A stretch of 52,329 nt of DNA from Magnetovibrio blakemorei (GTDB lineage: Bacteria > Pseudomonadota > Alphaproteobacteria > Rhodospirillales > Magnetovibrionaceae), in assembly GCF_001746755.1 (NCBI RefSeq), contig NZ_MCGG01000071.1, positions 1 to 52,329 on the forward strand, written 5' to 3'. Below, piece by piece: positions 16,068-27,656 of this stretch. The notes below the pieces were generated by a model. That model worked only from the letters and a program-made list of their open reading frames with translations. It was not told the DNA's origin and ran no database searches. How positions within the stretch are numbered: the stretch's first letter is position 1; each line of letters begins with the position of its first letter. A program made the position numbers and the translations under genes.

Positions 16068-17102
16068 ATGATCACGGATCTCAACGACAGGTCTCGCGAA
16101 GTTTTTCGTCGCATCGTGGACTCCTATTTGCAAACCGGCGACCCGGTGGGCTCGCGCACGCTCAGCCGTCAGCCCGGTTTGGATATTTCTGCGGCCACCA
16201 TCCGCAACGTCATGGCCGATTTGGAAGACGCCGGGTTGTTGTTTTCGCCGCACACGTCTGCGGGACGCTTGCCCACCGAAATCGGCCTGAAATTATTTGT
16301 CGACGGGATTTTGGAAGTCGGCAACTTGACCCGCGAAGAACGGCAATCCATCGAAGGCGAATGCAAAGCCACCGGCCAATCGGTCGAGGGCATTTTGCAA
16401 AACGCCACCCAGGCGCTATCGGGCCTGTCGCATTTGACCGGACTGGTGGTGGCCCCCAAAAGTCACGCGCCGTTGAAGCATATTGAGTTTGTCGCGTTGA
16501 GCCCGGGCCGCGCGTTGGTGGTGCTGGTCACGGAAAACGGCGTGGTGGAAAATCGCATCATCGAAATCCCCATGACCGTGTTGCCCAGCGCCTTGGTCGA
16601 AGCGACCAATTATTTGTCCAAGCGCCTGGTCGGGCGGACCTTGATCGACGCCCTGGACGAGATCAAGGCCGAGCTGACCTCTCACCAAGCGCAACTGGAT
16701 GCCTTGACATCCAAGGTCGTGGAAGAGGGCTTGGCGGTGTGGGCGGGCGGGGCTTCGCAAAGCTCGTTGATCGTGCGCGGCCAGGCCAATTTGTTGGAAG
16801 ACCGCGACGCGGCGGCGGACTTGGAGCGCATCCGTGCCCTGTTCGAGGCGCTGGAAACCAAAGAAAGCATGGCGCGTCTGATTGAAACGACGGACACCGC
16901 CAACGGTGTGCAAATTTTCATCGGCGCCGAAAACAATCTGTTCGGCATGTCGGGCTGTTCTTTGATCGTCGGACCGTACCGCGACACCAAAGAACGCATC
17001 ATCGGCACCATCGGCGTTATTGGGCCGACACGCATGAATTATGCCCGGATCATTCCCATGGTGGATTATACCGCCAAGCTGGTGGGACGATTAATTGGCT
17101 GA
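16068..17102 (+). CDS. hrcA: Heat-inducible transcription repressor HrcA
   Basis: HrcA represses chaperone genes by binding CIRCE operators and is tuned by GroEL. The 344-residue product starts [20 protein letters not shown], with a winged-helix part ([27 protein letters not shown]) at about residues 25-55 and the typical [23 protein letters not shown]. The C-terminal part has the GNLLEDRD-like [15 protein letters not shown] and [19 protein letters not shown]. The frame is open 21 residues further upstream, but the chosen ATG 16068 gives the conserved start. It is followed by grpE 87 bases later. I found no CIRCE sequence in the gaps around this cluster. Confidence 0.94.
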   Translation: MITDLNDRSREVFRRIVDSYLQTGDPVGSRTLSRQPGLDISAATIRNVMADLEDAGLLFSPHTSAGRLPTEIGLKLFVDGILEVGNLTREERQSIEGECKATGQSVEGILQNATQALSGLSHLTGLVVAPKSHAPLKHIEFVALSPGRALVVLVTENGVVENRIIEIPMTVLPSALVEATNYLSKRLVGRTLIDALDEIKAELTSHQAQLDALTSKVVEEGLAVWAGGASQSSLIVRGQANLLEDRDAAADLERIRALFEALETKESMARLIETTDTANGVQIFIGAENNLFGMSGCSLIVGPYRDTKERIIGTIGVIGPTRMNYARIIPMVDYTAKLVGRLIG

Positions 17103-17189
17103 TTACGGGTTGATTGATCCGCAAAATAGGCTAAATACCTTCCCAACACGGGTCCCAATCCCTGCCCCTTTTTCTAATCAAGGTGAACG

Positions 17190-17921
17190 ATGAACACTGA
17201 GAACGAAGTTTCAGCGGACGAAACCTCTGAGCCGTCAGATCAAGATCTGCGCAACGCTCAGGCCGACGCCCAAAACGATTCTGAGCGCGAAGCCGAAGTG
17301 GAAGCGTTTGAAGCCGAGGGTGACATCGAGCCCGAAGCCGAGACCGATGGCCCAGATTTGGCCCGCGAAGTGCAAGAGCTCAAAGACAAGCTGTTGCGCG
17401 CCATGGCCGAAGCCGAAAATACCCGGCGCATCGCCGCCCGCGAAAAAGCCGACGCCAGCAAATACGCCGTGGTCAACTTTGCCCGCGACATTGTCCGGGT
17501 TGCCGACAATCTGGGCATGGCGATGATGATGGTGAGCGAAGATGCGCGCAAAGAGGACAAAAACCTCGACAATTTGTACATCGGCATCGACATGACCATG
17601 AAAGAATTGCTGAGCATCTTTGAAAGCCACGGCATCAAACCGGTGCCCACCGTGGGTCAGCCGTTTGATCACAACATCCACGAAGCGGTTCAACAGCTGG
17701 AAAACAAAGACGTGCCGAACAACACCGTTCTGCAAGCCTTGCGCGGCGGCTTTACCATCCAAGATCGTCTGCTGCGCCCGGCTCAGGTGGTGGTGTCCAC
17801 CGGCGGCCCGTCTCCCGAAACGGCGTCTGAAGCACCCGGACAAAATCAATCTGATGGCAATGAGCACGCTTATGAAGCCGAAGGTCCAGAACCCGGCCAG
17901 AACATTGATCAGGAAACCTAG
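17190..17921 (+). CDS. grpE: Nucleotide exchange factor GrpE
   Basis: GrpE releases ADP from DnaK. The 243-residue protein has an acidic N-terminal tail of about 65 residues (rich in Glu, Asp and Ala), then the coiled-coil dimerisation helix (LAREVQELKDKLLRAMAEAENTRR) and the C-terminal beta-wing with GQPFDHNIHEAVQQLENKDVPNNTVLQ and GFTIQDRLLRPAQVVVS. A second charged tail follows (about 35 residues). Both tails make it longer than the roughly 200-residue norm. It lies between hrcA and dnaK, its functional partner. Confidence 0.95.
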   Translation: MNTENEVSADETSEPSDQDLRNAQADAQNDSEREAEVEAFEAEGDIEPEAETDGPDLAREVQELKDKLLRAMAEAENTRRIAAREKADASKYAVVNFARDIVRVADNLGMAMMMVSEDARKEDKNLDNLYIGIDMTMKELLSIFESHGIKPVPTVGQPFDHNIHEAVQQLENKDVPNNTVLQALRGGFTIQDRLLRPAQVVVSTGGPSPETASEAPGQNQSDGNEHAYEAEGPEPGQNIDQET

Positions 17922-18004
17922 TCGTCCCCATTAAATGTATGGGTTTTGTGCATTTCAAGCGTTGCGCGGCGAAAAACACGCGCTTATATACGAGCCAAAG
18001 CCAA

Positions 18005-18032
18005 TTTAACGTCTCGTTTAAACGTTAACGTC
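18005..18032 (+). promoter_or_regulatory. Repeat and palindrome cluster in the dnaK leader
   Basis: TTAACGTC occurs at 18006-18013 and again at 18025-18032, and a perfect ten-base palindrome CGTTTAAACG sits between them (18015-18024). They lie in the 244-base gap before dnaK, downstream of an A/T-rich hexamer (CTTATAT) that may be part of a promoter. Spaced direct repeats of this kind often mark a regulator site. It is neither a CIRCE element nor a proper CtrA site (the TTAA spacing is eight, not seven). Confidence 0.35.
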
Positions 18033-18165
18033 GGCATGTGATAAAACTGTAAACAAGAGCAAATCGGGGCATCGGCACACAGCACGCGCCCCCTAAACCC
18101 GAGGGAACAGATGCGGAGCTTGATAATCAAGGCCGCAGATGTCCGCCTAAGACGGAGAGAAAATT

Positions 18166-20094
<1,929 letters not shown>

Positions 20095-20096
20095 CC

Positions 20097-20158
20097 CACG
20101 TTTTAAACGTGAGTTTTGAGGACCCCGTGCCATGCCCGAATACCGTTCGGGCATGGCA
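20097..20158 (+). terminator. Two hairpins between dnaK and dnaJ
   Basis: The first is the palindrome CACGTTTTAAACGTG (20097-20111); the second has perfect 13-base arms TGCCATGCCCGAA (20128-20140) and TTCGGGCATGGCA (20146-20158). The second is followed by TCTCT, not a T-run, so it may reduce read-through or protect the dnaK mRNA end and so set a lower DnaJ level, while not fully terminating. Confidence 0.5.
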
Positions 20159-20215
20159 TCTCTCTAGGCCTTATGGGCCTGAGCCGGGACCTATCGGGCA
20201 CGAATGGAAGAAACA

Positions 20216-21376
20216 ATGGCGAAGCAGGATTTTTACGAGCTGCTTGGGGTTTCCAAAGGCGCAGACGCCGATGAGATCAAAAAGGCGTACCGCAAGCTCG
20301 CCATGAAATATCATCCGGATCGCAATCCGGACGACAAAACCGCCGAACAAAAATTTAAAGACTTAAACGAAGCCTACGAAGTCCTCAAAGACGACGAAAA
20401 GCGCGCCGCTTATGACCGCTTCGGCCATGCCGCGTTTGAACAAGGCGGCCCCGGTGGCGGCTTTGGCGGTGGCGGCTTTGGTGGCGGCGATGCCGGGTTT
20501 GGCGGCGGATTTGCCGACATTTTCGAAGAAATGTTCGGTGGTGGTGGCGGCCGCGGACGCGGGCGCGGTCCCGAACAATCGGGTCGCGGTTCGGATTTGC
20601 GCTTCAACATGGACATCACCTTAGAAGAAGCCTTCAAAGGCAAATCGACGGAAATTCGCGTGCCCGGTTCAGTGGCCTGCGACACCTGTAATGGCACGGG
20701 CGCGACCAAAGGTTCCGCGCCGGTCACGTGTGCGACCTGCGGCGGGCATGGCCGGATTCGCGCGCAACAGGGCTTTTTCACCGTCGAGCGCACCTGCCCC
20801 AGTTGTCACGGTCAGGGTCAAGTCATCAAAGATCCGTGCCGCAATTGTTCCGGCACCGGGCGCGTGCACAAGGAAAAAACCCTCAGCGTCAACATTCCCG
20901 CCGGCGTCGAAGAAGGCACCCGCATCCGGTTGTCGGGCGAAGGCGAAGCGGGCATGCGCGGCGCACCGGCAGGCGATTTATATATCTTCTTGTCGCTGAA
21001 ACCGCATCGCGTCTTCCAACGCGAAGGCGCCAACATCTATATCCGCGTGCCGGTGCCCATGACTACGGCTGCCTTAGGCGGTTCGGTCGAAGTTCCCGCG
21101 GTGGATGGTTCGCGCGCACGCATCAACATCCCGTCTGGCACCCAATCGGGCCAACAGTTTCGCTTGCGCAACAAAGGCATGAGCGTGCTGCGCTCCAGCT
21201 CACGCGGCGACATGTTTGTTGAACTCAGCGTCGAAACCCCGATGCACCTCACCAAAAAGCAAAAAGAACTGATGGAAGCGTTCCGCTCGGAAGGCGGCGA
21301 TGAAAACAAACACAGCCCCCAATCGGGCGGCTTTTTCTCCAAGGTCAAAGACCTGTGGGAAGATTTGAAGGATTGA
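20216..21376 (+). CDS. dnaJ: Chaperone protein DnaJ (Hsp40)
   Basis: DnaJ delivers substrates to DnaK and stimulates its ATPase. The 386-residue product has the J domain with HPD (in [10 protein letters not shown], about residue 34), a Gly/Phe-rich region (about residues 75-120) and four zinc-finger repeats [24 protein letters not shown] and CRNCSGTG, then the C-terminal substrate-binding domains. ATG 20216 is chosen because GGAAG stands six bases upstream and it yields the conserved [12 protein letters not shown]; an ATG 12 bases earlier is in frame. It follows dnaK after a 121-base gap with hairpins. Confidence 0.97.
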   Translation: MAKQDFYELLGVSKGADADEIKKAYRKLAMKYHPDRNPDDKTAEQKFKDLNEAYEVLKDDEKRAAYDRFGHAAFEQGGPGGGFGGGGFGGGDAGFGGGFADIFEEMFGGGGGRGRGRGPEQSGRGSDLRFNMDITLEEAFKGKSTEIRVPGSVACDTCNGTGATKGSAPVTCATCGGHGRIRAQQGFFTVERTCPSCHGQGQVIKDPCRNCSGTGRVHKEKTLSVNIPAGVEEGTRIRLSGEGEAGMRGAPAGDLYIFLSLKPHRVFQREGANIYIRVPVPMTTAALGGSVEVPAVDGSRARINIPSGTQSGQQFRLRNKGMSVLRSSSRGDMFVELSVETPMHLTKKQKELMEAFRSEGGDENKHSPQSGGFFSKVKDLWEDLKD

Positions 21377-21441
21377 GCCCGTCGCAGAGCTGACGCATAC
21401 TAAGCCCCGAACACACCAGTCCAACAACACGGGTTAAGACC

Positions 21442-22239
21442 ATGAAAATCGGAATTGTCGGCGCGGCGGGGCGCATGGGGCGGATGTTGATTGCGGCCGT
21501 GTTGGCGGCGGACGGGGCCGAATTGGCGGGTGGCACGGAAGCCGCCGCACATCCCGATATGGGTCGCGATTTGGGCGACCTGGTGGGCTTGGCGTCTGCG
21601 GGCGTCGTGTTGTCGTCCGATCCGCGCGCGTTGTTTGACATATCTGACGCCGTTATTGATTTTACCGTCCCCACAGCCACCGCCGCCCACGCCGTTTTGG
21701 CGGGCGAAACCGGCACCGCTTTGGTGGTCGGCACCACTGGCTTGAACCCGGAGCAACAAAGCGCCATCGCGTCGGCCAGTGCAAAAACCGCCATTGTTCA
21801 GGCGGCGAATTTTTCCATGGGTGTCAACGTATTGCTGGGCTTGGTGGAAAAGGCAGCGGCCATTTTGCCCGCCAATTATGACATTGAAATTTTGGACATG
21901 CACCATCATCACAAAGTTGATGCCCCTTCCGGCACCGCGTTGGCGCTGGGCCATGCCGCAGCGGCTGGGCGAAACCAAGTGCTGGACGATGTGGCGTGCA
22001 AATCCCGAGACGGCATCATCGGCGCCCGCCCCCAAGGCGAAATCGGCTTTGCCACCTTGCGCGGCGGCGACGTGGTCGGCGATCATACGGTCATTTATGC
22101 GGGTCCCGGAGAACGCGTCGAAATCGCCCACAAGGCATCTTCGCGTGAAGTGTTCGCCAATGGCGCGGTGCATGGTGCCTTGTGGGGATGCACGCAACCG
22201 CCGGGACTCTATTCCATGAAAGACGTTCTGGCCTTATAA
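21442..22239 (+). CDS. dapB: 4-hydroxy-tetrahydrodipicolinate reductase
   Basis: DapB reduces the heterocyclic intermediate of the diaminopimelate/lysine pathway with NAD(P)H. The 265-residue protein starts MKIGIVGAAGRMGRML (dinucleotide-binding GxxGxxG), and carries VVGTTGLNPEQQ, NFSMGVNVLLGL and the signature LDMHHHHKVDAPSGTAL, with the catalytic His-His-Lys region. It follows dnaJ after a 65-base gap, a frequent arrangement in alphaproteobacteria. Its stop codon is only 11 bases from that of the convergent cyclase gene. Confidence 0.96.
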   Translation: MKIGIVGAAGRMGRMLIAAVLAADGAELAGGTEAAAHPDMGRDLGDLVGLASAGVVLSSDPRALFDISDAVIDFTVPTATAAHAVLAGETGTALVVGTTGLNPEQQSAIASASAKTAIVQAANFSMGVNVLLGLVEKAAAILPANYDIEILDMHHHHKVDAPSGTALALGHAAAAGRNQVLDDVACKSRDGIIGARPQGEIGFATLRGGDVVGDHTVIYAGPGERVEIAHKASSREVFANGAVHGALWGCTQPPGLYSMKDVLAL

Positions 22240-22250
22240 GGCTTCATCAA

Positions 22251-23582
22251 TCATCCGCCCCCTTCAACGGATGAATCACTCTTGTCCAAAGCGCTGACAT
22301 GCCAGCGTTGCACGCCGATGGCTTGCGCGCGACCTTTCACTTGAATGTTTTCGACGCCGCTGAACCCCTTTGACGCCGCAGCTTTAACGGTATCGGTATC
22401 CACCACAACCTCACCCACTTGGGCTTGCGAACACAACCTGGCCGACATATTGACGCTATCGCCGATGACGGTGAAGTCGCGCCTGGATTTGGGACCGATG
22501 GCCCCGGAAATGACTTGTCCGGTGAAAATACCGATGCCCAAACCGCGCGCTAACGAAGCCCGCTTGGCCGCGTCCAAAATGGCTTTGGCGGCATCAATGG
22601 CCCGCTTTTGGGCATTTTCGCCTTCAAACCGCACCAACAAAGCATCACCGATCATCTTGTCCACATCGCCGCCGAAATGGGTGACGATCTTCACCTGAAT
22701 GGTCATGATGTCGTTGAGGAAATACACCACCCGTTCCGGGGCATTGTCTTCGGCATAACTGGTGAAGTCGCGCACATCGGAATGAAACAAGGTGCACTCA
22801 ATTTTGCGAGACGGAATGTTGTCGAGATTGCCCGCGTTGCGCGCCGCACTCATGGCGCTGGCGGACACAAACGTTTGCAAACGCTGGCTCAACTGACCGA
22901 TGGCGTCGGTGCGCTGATCGATGTCACGCTGGGCGCGGCGCACCAGCACCCCCAACACGCCGATCAAGATCAGTTGCAAAACCAGCGGCACAACGATGGC
23001 CGGAACGGCGGTTTCCAACAACAAGGTGTCTAAATAGCCGACCTCTTCATAAAGCTCGAAAATAATCCGTAAATTGCCATTTTCATCCAAGTGCGGCGCA
23101 TAGATTTCATACGCTAAAGTACCGTCTCTGGCGGTCTTGCGGAACAAAACGGGCTGGTTGCTAACGATCACTTCGCGCAAGGACTGTGACGTTTCGATGG
23201 TGCCGATGAGCGCCGGGTTGGTGTCGTAAATCACCGTTCCGCGCAGGTCGTACGCTTTCAAGCTGAGCAGCTTTTGGCGTTCGATCTCTTCTTTAAAAAT
23301 AATCCCCAGCTCGTGGATATCGGCATCGGTAGCATGTCCGCTCAAAAAAGTGTGCCAGGTGTCGGGCGCGGAATCTTTGATCGAATCGACGATCAAATCG
23401 GCACGCGCTTGGGCCTGTTCCAAATAGATGTGGCGCGTGACCTGATCAAAGGCAATCCATAACAGCCCGCTCAACACCACCATAAAAATCAAAATCGCCG
23501 GGATCACGCGCACATAATAATGACGTTGCAGCGGGTACGGTTCACCGATGGTGTTCGGGGAAACGGTTTGGTGTTCAGTCAT
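22251..23582 (-). CDS. Membrane-bound class III adenylate/guanylate cyclase
   Basis: The 443-residue product has a membrane span at about residues 20-45 (VIPAILIFMVVLSGLLWIAF), an extracytoplasmic sensor region (about 46-175) and a second span near 180-205. A cytosolic class III cyclase domain follows. Metal-binding Asp residues are visible in LFHSDVRDFTSYAE, and KMIGDALLVRF and RRDFTVIGDSVNMSARL cover the substrate and transition-state motifs. The Lys in DKMIGD and Asp in RDFTVIGD favour ATP as substrate, making cAMP the likely product. No HAMP domain is clear. The frame is open upstream, but ATG 23582 gives a sensible cytosolic start. Signal sensed is unknown. Confidence 0.88.
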   Translation of the reverse strand: MTEHQTVSPNTIGEPYPLQRHYYVRVIPAILIFMVVLSGLLWIAFDQVTRHIYLEQAQARADLIVDSIKDSAPDTWHTFLSGHATDADIHELGIIFKEEIERQKLLSLKAYDLRGTVIYDTNPALIGTIETSQSLREVIVSNQPVLFRKTARDGTLAYEIYAPHLDENGNLRIIFELYEEVGYLDTLLLETAVPAIVVPLVLQLILIGVLGVLVRRAQRDIDQRTDAIGQLSQRLQTFVSASAMSAARNAGNLDNIPSRKIECTLFHSDVRDFTSYAEDNAPERVVYFLNDIMTIQVKIVTHFGGDVDKMIGDALLVRFEGENAQKRAIDAAKAILDAAKRASLARGLGIGIFTGQVISGAIGPKSRRDFTVIGDSVNMSARLCSQAQVGEVVVDTDTVKAAASKGFSGVENIQVKGRAQAIGVQRWHVSALDKSDSSVEGGG

Positions 23583-23708
23583 CGGGCACTTGCTCTTTAG
23601 GTCTGCATGTTGCGGGCCATTTTGACATAGCACCCCTTCGCTGAACATTAACTGAATATTGTGGCCCATACTTTGGGACCGTACTTTGTTTTGATCTAAA
23701 GAATATAA

Positions 23709-24527
23709 CTAAGCGCAGCTTTCCCAGGCCAGCAAAGCGCGTTTGCGGTCTGATCCCCAGCGATAGCCTTCGACAATTCCGGTTTCCTTGATCACCCGGT
23801 GACACGGAATCAATATCCCCACCGGGTTGGCACCGACCGCGCCCCCCACCGCGCGCGCGCCCTTGGGACTGCCCACTTGGGCGGCGATGCGTTTGTAAGT
23901 GGTGGCGGATCCGGGGGCAATTTTCAACAGCGCTTCCCACACCCGAATTTGAAATTGGGTGCCCTGAACGTGCAGGGCAATGGACCCCGGTTGACGGTTG
24001 AAAAGCTGTGCGACCATCCGCTCGTCGGGTGCGACAGCCTGTAATGTGCCTCCCGGCCAGCGCGCCTCGGCAATGGCTTTGGGGGTATCGCCTTCCCCCA
24101 AAAATTCAAAGCCGCAAACGCCCCTTAGCGTTTTTAGAAGCACCGCCGGACCGAACGGTGTCGCGACTTCACAATACGAAATGTCTAAACCTCGCCCGCC
24201 CTTTTGACTTTCGCCCGGCGTCATGGCCTCAAAGGTCACAAACAAGTCGTGCAACCGGGACGGTCCTGACAGGCCCACATCCAACGCCGTGCCCATCACG
24301 CTTTCGCCCCGGGCCAACAGTTCGCGGGCGTGGGCCAGGGTGAGATAACTTAAAAACCGTTTGGGACTGACCCCGGCCCAGCGGGTGAACACGCGCTGGG
24401 CATGATAAGGGCTGAGCCCGATAGCTCTAGCAACATCCTGCAAATCGGGCTGTTCCAACCGATTTTCGGCAATAAAGCGAATGGCCGCGGCGATGCGCGT
24501 ATAATCTGGGTCGTTTTGAAGGCTCAT
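23709..24527 (-). CDS. AraC-type HTH fused to methylated-DNA--protein-cysteine methyltransferase (Ada-like, no zinc domain)
   Basis: This 272-residue protein repairs O6-alkylguanine and probably also regulates transcription. An AraC-type helix-turn-helix is at residues about 15-95 (LQDVARAIGLSPYHAQRVFTRW, then PKRFLSYLTLAHARELL), followed by the alkyltransferase domain with its acceptor Cys in IPCHRVIKETG (Cys-242) and YKRIAAQVGSPKGARAVGGAVGANP. The N-terminal zinc domain of E. coli Ada, which senses methylphosphotriesters, is missing. ATG 24527 has GGTGA six bases upstream. It is divergent from the nth repair gene, with 62 bases between starts. Confidence 0.9.
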   Translation of the reverse strand: MSLQNDPDYTRIAAAIRFIAENRLEQPDLQDVARAIGLSPYHAQRVFTRWAGVSPKRFLSYLTLAHARELLARGESVMGTALDVGLSGPSRLHDLFVTFEAMTPGESQKGGRGLDISYCEVATPFGPAVLLKTLRGVCGFEFLGEGDTPKAIAEARWPGGTLQAVAPDERMVAQLFNRQPGSIALHVQGTQFQIRVWEALLKIAPGSATTYKRIAAQVGSPKGARAVGGAVGANPVGILIPCHRVIKETGIVEGYRWGSDRKRALLAWESCA

Positions 24528-24589
24528 AATTTCACCATAACGCGGCAAAGGCTTGGAACCCACCCGGTTCTTGCTCTAAGTTCACGATT

Positions 24590-25222
24590 ATGAAAAAAGC
24601 TGACATCCAAACCTTCTTCACCCGCTTGCGTGACGCCAACCCCGAACCGAAGTCGGAGTTGAAGTGGACCAATCCGTACACCTTGGTGGTGGCGGTGTCC
24701 CTGTCTGCCCAGGCCACCGACGTGGGCGTCAACAAGGCCACCGAAAAGCTGTTCAAAATCGCCGATACGCCCGAAAAAATGCTCAAACTGGGCTTGGGCG
24801 GTCTCAAAGACCACATCAAAACCATTGGACTTTTCAACAACAAAGCCAAAAACGTCATGGCCATGAGCCGCATGTTGATCGAAGAGTTCGACGGTGAAGT
24901 GCCCCGCGATCGCGCTCAATTGGAACGCTTGCCGGGCGTTGGCCGCAAAACCGCCAACGTGGTGCTGAATGTGTGTTGGGGTGAACCCACCATGGCGGTG
25001 GACACGCACATCTTTCGCGTTTCCAACCGCACCGGACTGGCGCCGGGCAAAAATGTTTTAGAGGTGGAAATGAAGCTTTTGAAGGTCGTGCCCAAGGACT
25101 TCATGGTGCACGCCCATCATTGGCTGATTTTGCACGGCCGTTATGTGTGCAAAGCGCGCAAGCCCGACTGCGCCATCTGTTCGGTGGCGGATGTGTGTGC
25201 CTATAAGGCCAAAACCCTTTAA
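24590..25222 (+). CDS. nth: Endonuclease III
   Basis: Nth is a base-excision-repair glycosylase/AP lyase for oxidised pyrimidines. The 210-residue length is standard. LERLPGVGRKTANVVLN is the helix-hairpin-helix with the catalytic Lys, VDTHIFRVSNR holds the catalytic Asp, and Cys-187, -194, -197 and -203 (CX6CX2CX5C) bind a 4Fe-4S cluster. The divergent gene encodes an Ada-like alkyltransferase, so this is a small DNA-repair pair. The start lies directly after a ribosome-binding-like stretch and needs no choice. Confidence 0.96.
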   Translation: MKKADIQTFFTRLRDANPEPKSELKWTNPYTLVVAVSLSAQATDVGVNKATEKLFKIADTPEKMLKLGLGGLKDHIKTIGLFNNKAKNVMAMSRMLIEEFDGEVPRDRAQLERLPGVGRKTANVVLNVCWGEPTMAVDTHIFRVSNRTGLAPGKNVLEVEMKLLKVVPKDFMVHAHHWLILHGRYVCKARKPDCAICSVADVCAYKAKTL

Positions 25223-25273
25223 ACGTTTTTTCTTAACCGTTTTGGTTATTTCTCAACATCGATAGCGCCCAAT

Positions 25274-25780
25274 TCAATTGTTCTGCAAATTTTGATCGGG
25301 TTTCAAGGCCGCCAGCACATCTGTGTCGATTTGCGGCGCTAAGGTTCGGCCCCACTTTACACCCAGGCTTTTTGCATCATTTTGAATTCTTGACATGGAT
25401 TGCAATGATTTCTGGCCCGTCGGAGAGGTATAAAACGCCAGCAATTCATCAATTTCGTCTTCCGAATAGGCCTCGTTGTACATCCCCACAACCCGATCGA
25501 TATAGGGCGTTACGTTCGTCTTCATCACGACAGTGGTTGATTTTTTAATCACATTGACGGTTTCAGGCGAAAGGGGCACGCCCTTTTTCTTCAGATTTTT
25601 GGCCACCATATTGGCGATGACGGGCACCATATCGTCAAGCAAGGAGCGCATATCTGTCACGCTGAGCAATTTTTTGATTTTGGCCTGTTTTTCGACCGTT
25701 CCCGCCTGAACGTCGCCCACATTGAAGGTGCTGAGGGCAAAACACATACACACCATATAAAGACAGACTCTGAATATCAT
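25274..25780 (-). CDS. Secreted DUF2059-domain protein
   Basis: The 168-residue protein has a signal peptide (MIFRVCLYMVCMCFALSTFNV, with likely cleavage after VQA). The DUF2059 domain follows, with YNEAYSEDEIDELLAFYTSPTGQKSLQSM as its recognisable core. Proteins of the family are periplasmic or exported, and their function is unknown. Its C-terminal part is repeated as a damaged relic at 7310-7441, so the genome has or had another copy. The gene lies between nth and comM and is convergent with nth. Confidence 0.85.
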   Translation of the reverse strand: MIFRVCLYMVCMCFALSTFNVGDVQAGTVEKQAKIKKLLSVTDMRSLLDDMVPVIANMVAKNLKKKGVPLSPETVNVIKKSTTVVMKTNVTPYIDRVVGMYNEAYSEDEIDELLAFYTSPTGQKSLQSMSRIQNDAKSLGVKWGRTLAPQIDTDVLAALKPDQNLQNN

Positions 25781-25947
25781 CGGATTCTCTGCTCCTTATA
25801 AAACCACACCCAGAGAAAGGTTATCTATTGCCCCCGCATACGTCGAGTTCTTTTTGATTTTACGCATATTACGCGCATTAAGGACTTTGCCTTGCCCTAA
25901 ACTGCCCATACACTCACATAGTCGTAAAGACTTGGAGTTTTCAGTAT

Positions 25948-27486
25948 ATGGTTGCACGCATCAACACCATCGCCTTTCAGGGCATCGAGGTTCTGCCCGT
26001 CGATGTTCAGGTGCATATGGCCTCAGGCCTGCCGGCCTTTTCGGTGGTGGGCCTGCCCAACAAGGCGGTGAGCGAGGCGCGTGAACGGGTTCGCGCCGCC
26101 TTATCGGCCTTGGGTCTGGCTTTACCCCCCAAACGCATCACCGTAAACCTGTCACCCGCCGATGCTTTGAAGGAAGGATCGCATTTTGACCTGCCCATCG
26201 CTTTGGGTCTGCTGACCGCGATGGATGTTTTGCCTGCGGATCGAATTGACGCCTTTTTGGCGCTGGGCGAATTGGCGCTGGATGGAACCCTGACCAAGGT
26301 GTCGGGGGTGCTGCCAGCGGCCATTTCGGCGAACGCTCAGGGGCTCGGCCTCATTTGTCCGGCTTCTCAGGGCGGGGAAGCCGTTTGGGCCGGTGATTTG
26401 GAGGTCTTAGCCCCCCATTCCTTGCTTGATTTGGTCAATCATTTCAAGGGTATTCAAGTTTTATCCCGGCCCCAGCCACAAATGGCTGAGGCTGATTTTC
26501 AAACCGCGCAATTTTTAGACCTAGTAGATGTTAAGGGCCAAGAAAGTGCCAAACGCGCCTTGGAAATTGCCGCCGCCGGGGGTCACAACGTGTTGATGAG
26601 CGGACCGCCCGGATCGGGCAAATCTTTGCTCGCCAGACGCCTTCCCGGTCTGTTGCCGGACCTAACGCCCGCCGAAGCGCTCGATGTTTCGATGATCCAT
26701 TCCCTGGCCGGAACATTATCCGGTGGCGGCCTGATGCGGACCCGTCCCTTTCGCGATCCGCACCACTCGGCCTCGCAAGCGGCGTTGGTGGGCGGGGGCA
26801 TCCAGGTGCGCCCCGGGGAAGTGTCGTTGGCCCATTTGGGGGTGCTTTTTTTGGACGAATTGCCAGAGTTTCAGCGCCCTGCGCTGGAAGCGTTACGCCA
26901 GCCCATCGAATCCGGCAGCGCCGTGATCGCCCGCGCCAGCGCACACGTTACGTATCCGGCACGATTCCAATTGGTCGCCGCCATGAACCCGTGTCGGTGC
27001 GGATACCTGGACGATCCGGGTCAAGCGTGTTCGCGCGCGCCCAAGTGCGCAGAAGACTATCAAAACCGTTTATCGGGTCCGCTGCTCGATCGCATCGATT
27101 TGCATGTGGACGTGCCGATGGTGCCCGCATCTGACTTGAGCCTGCCGCCGCCCTCCGAGACGTCCGCCCATGTCCGCGCCAGGGTTATCGAAGCCCGCGA
27201 CCGCCAAACCGCCCGCTTTGCCGCGCTGGAATCAACGGCGCGCACCAACGCCGAGGCTGACGGTCAGGTTTTGGAACAAATCGCCCAGTTGGACGGGCCA
27301 GCTAAGGCCCTGTTGGCTGAAGCCGCCGAGCGCATGCGCTTGAGCGCCAGGGGCTATCACCGCATTTTAAGGGTGTCGCGCACCATCGCCGATTTGGACG
27401 GCGCCCCCGATGTGCTCAAATTGCACGTGGCCGAAGCGTTATCGTACCGCCGCCGGTTGCCGGGACGGCAATTGGCGGGAGTTTAG
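25948..27486 (+). CDS. comM: YifB/ComM-family Mg-chelatase-like AAA+ ATPase
   Basis: ComM is a hexameric helicase that promotes branch migration during natural transformation and recombination. The 512-residue product has an N-terminal Lon-protease-like domain (VARINTIAFQGIEVLPVDVQ, ITVNLSPADALKEGSHFDLP), a central AAA+ domain with Walker A GPPGSGKSLLARRLPG, Walker B FLDELPEF and DPHHSAS, and a zinc-binding CRCGY with two more Cys, followed by the C-terminal SARGYHRILRVSRTIADL. The length matches the family. A GGAG lies upstream of the ATG. Confidence 0.92.
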   Translation: MVARINTIAFQGIEVLPVDVQVHMASGLPAFSVVGLPNKAVSEARERVRAALSALGLALPPKRITVNLSPADALKEGSHFDLPIALGLLTAMDVLPADRIDAFLALGELALDGTLTKVSGVLPAAISANAQGLGLICPASQGGEAVWAGDLEVLAPHSLLDLVNHFKGIQVLSRPQPQMAEADFQTAQFLDLVDVKGQESAKRALEIAAAGGHNVLMSGPPGSGKSLLARRLPGLLPDLTPAEALDVSMIHSLAGTLSGGGLMRTRPFRDPHHSASQAALVGGGIQVRPGEVSLAHLGVLFLDELPEFQRPALEALRQPIESGSAVIARASAHVTYPARFQLVAAMNPCRCGYLDDPGQACSRAPKCAEDYQNRLSGPLLDRIDLHVDVPMVPASDLSLPPPSETSAHVRARVIEARDRQTARFAALESTARTNAEADGQVLEQIAQLDGPAKALLAEAAERMRLSARGYHRILRVSRTIADLDGAPDVLKLHVAEALSYRRRLPGRQLAGV

Positions 27487-27656
27487 GCACTCCCTTTATT
27501 TGGGCATTATCCTATTCATGACGTGTGATATTCAGGTGACCACCACAAATCAATTCCTGCTTGAATTTCCACAATTCACCCGACTGAGACGTAGCCTTGA
27601 AAATAAGGGCTGACCTCAGGAAATTTCATTGTATTCCTTATATTAATTCCAAAATT

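Noticed and set aside
15201-16253. 350-residue extended RNase PH
   Set aside because: The added N-terminus crosses the divergent hrcA promoter and start; the family length and GAGG site support the start at 15920.
18006-18021. CtrA-like site (TTAA spaced TTAA) before dnaK
   Set aside because: The spacing is eight bases, not the seven required by the CtrA consensus, and no second supporting site is seen.
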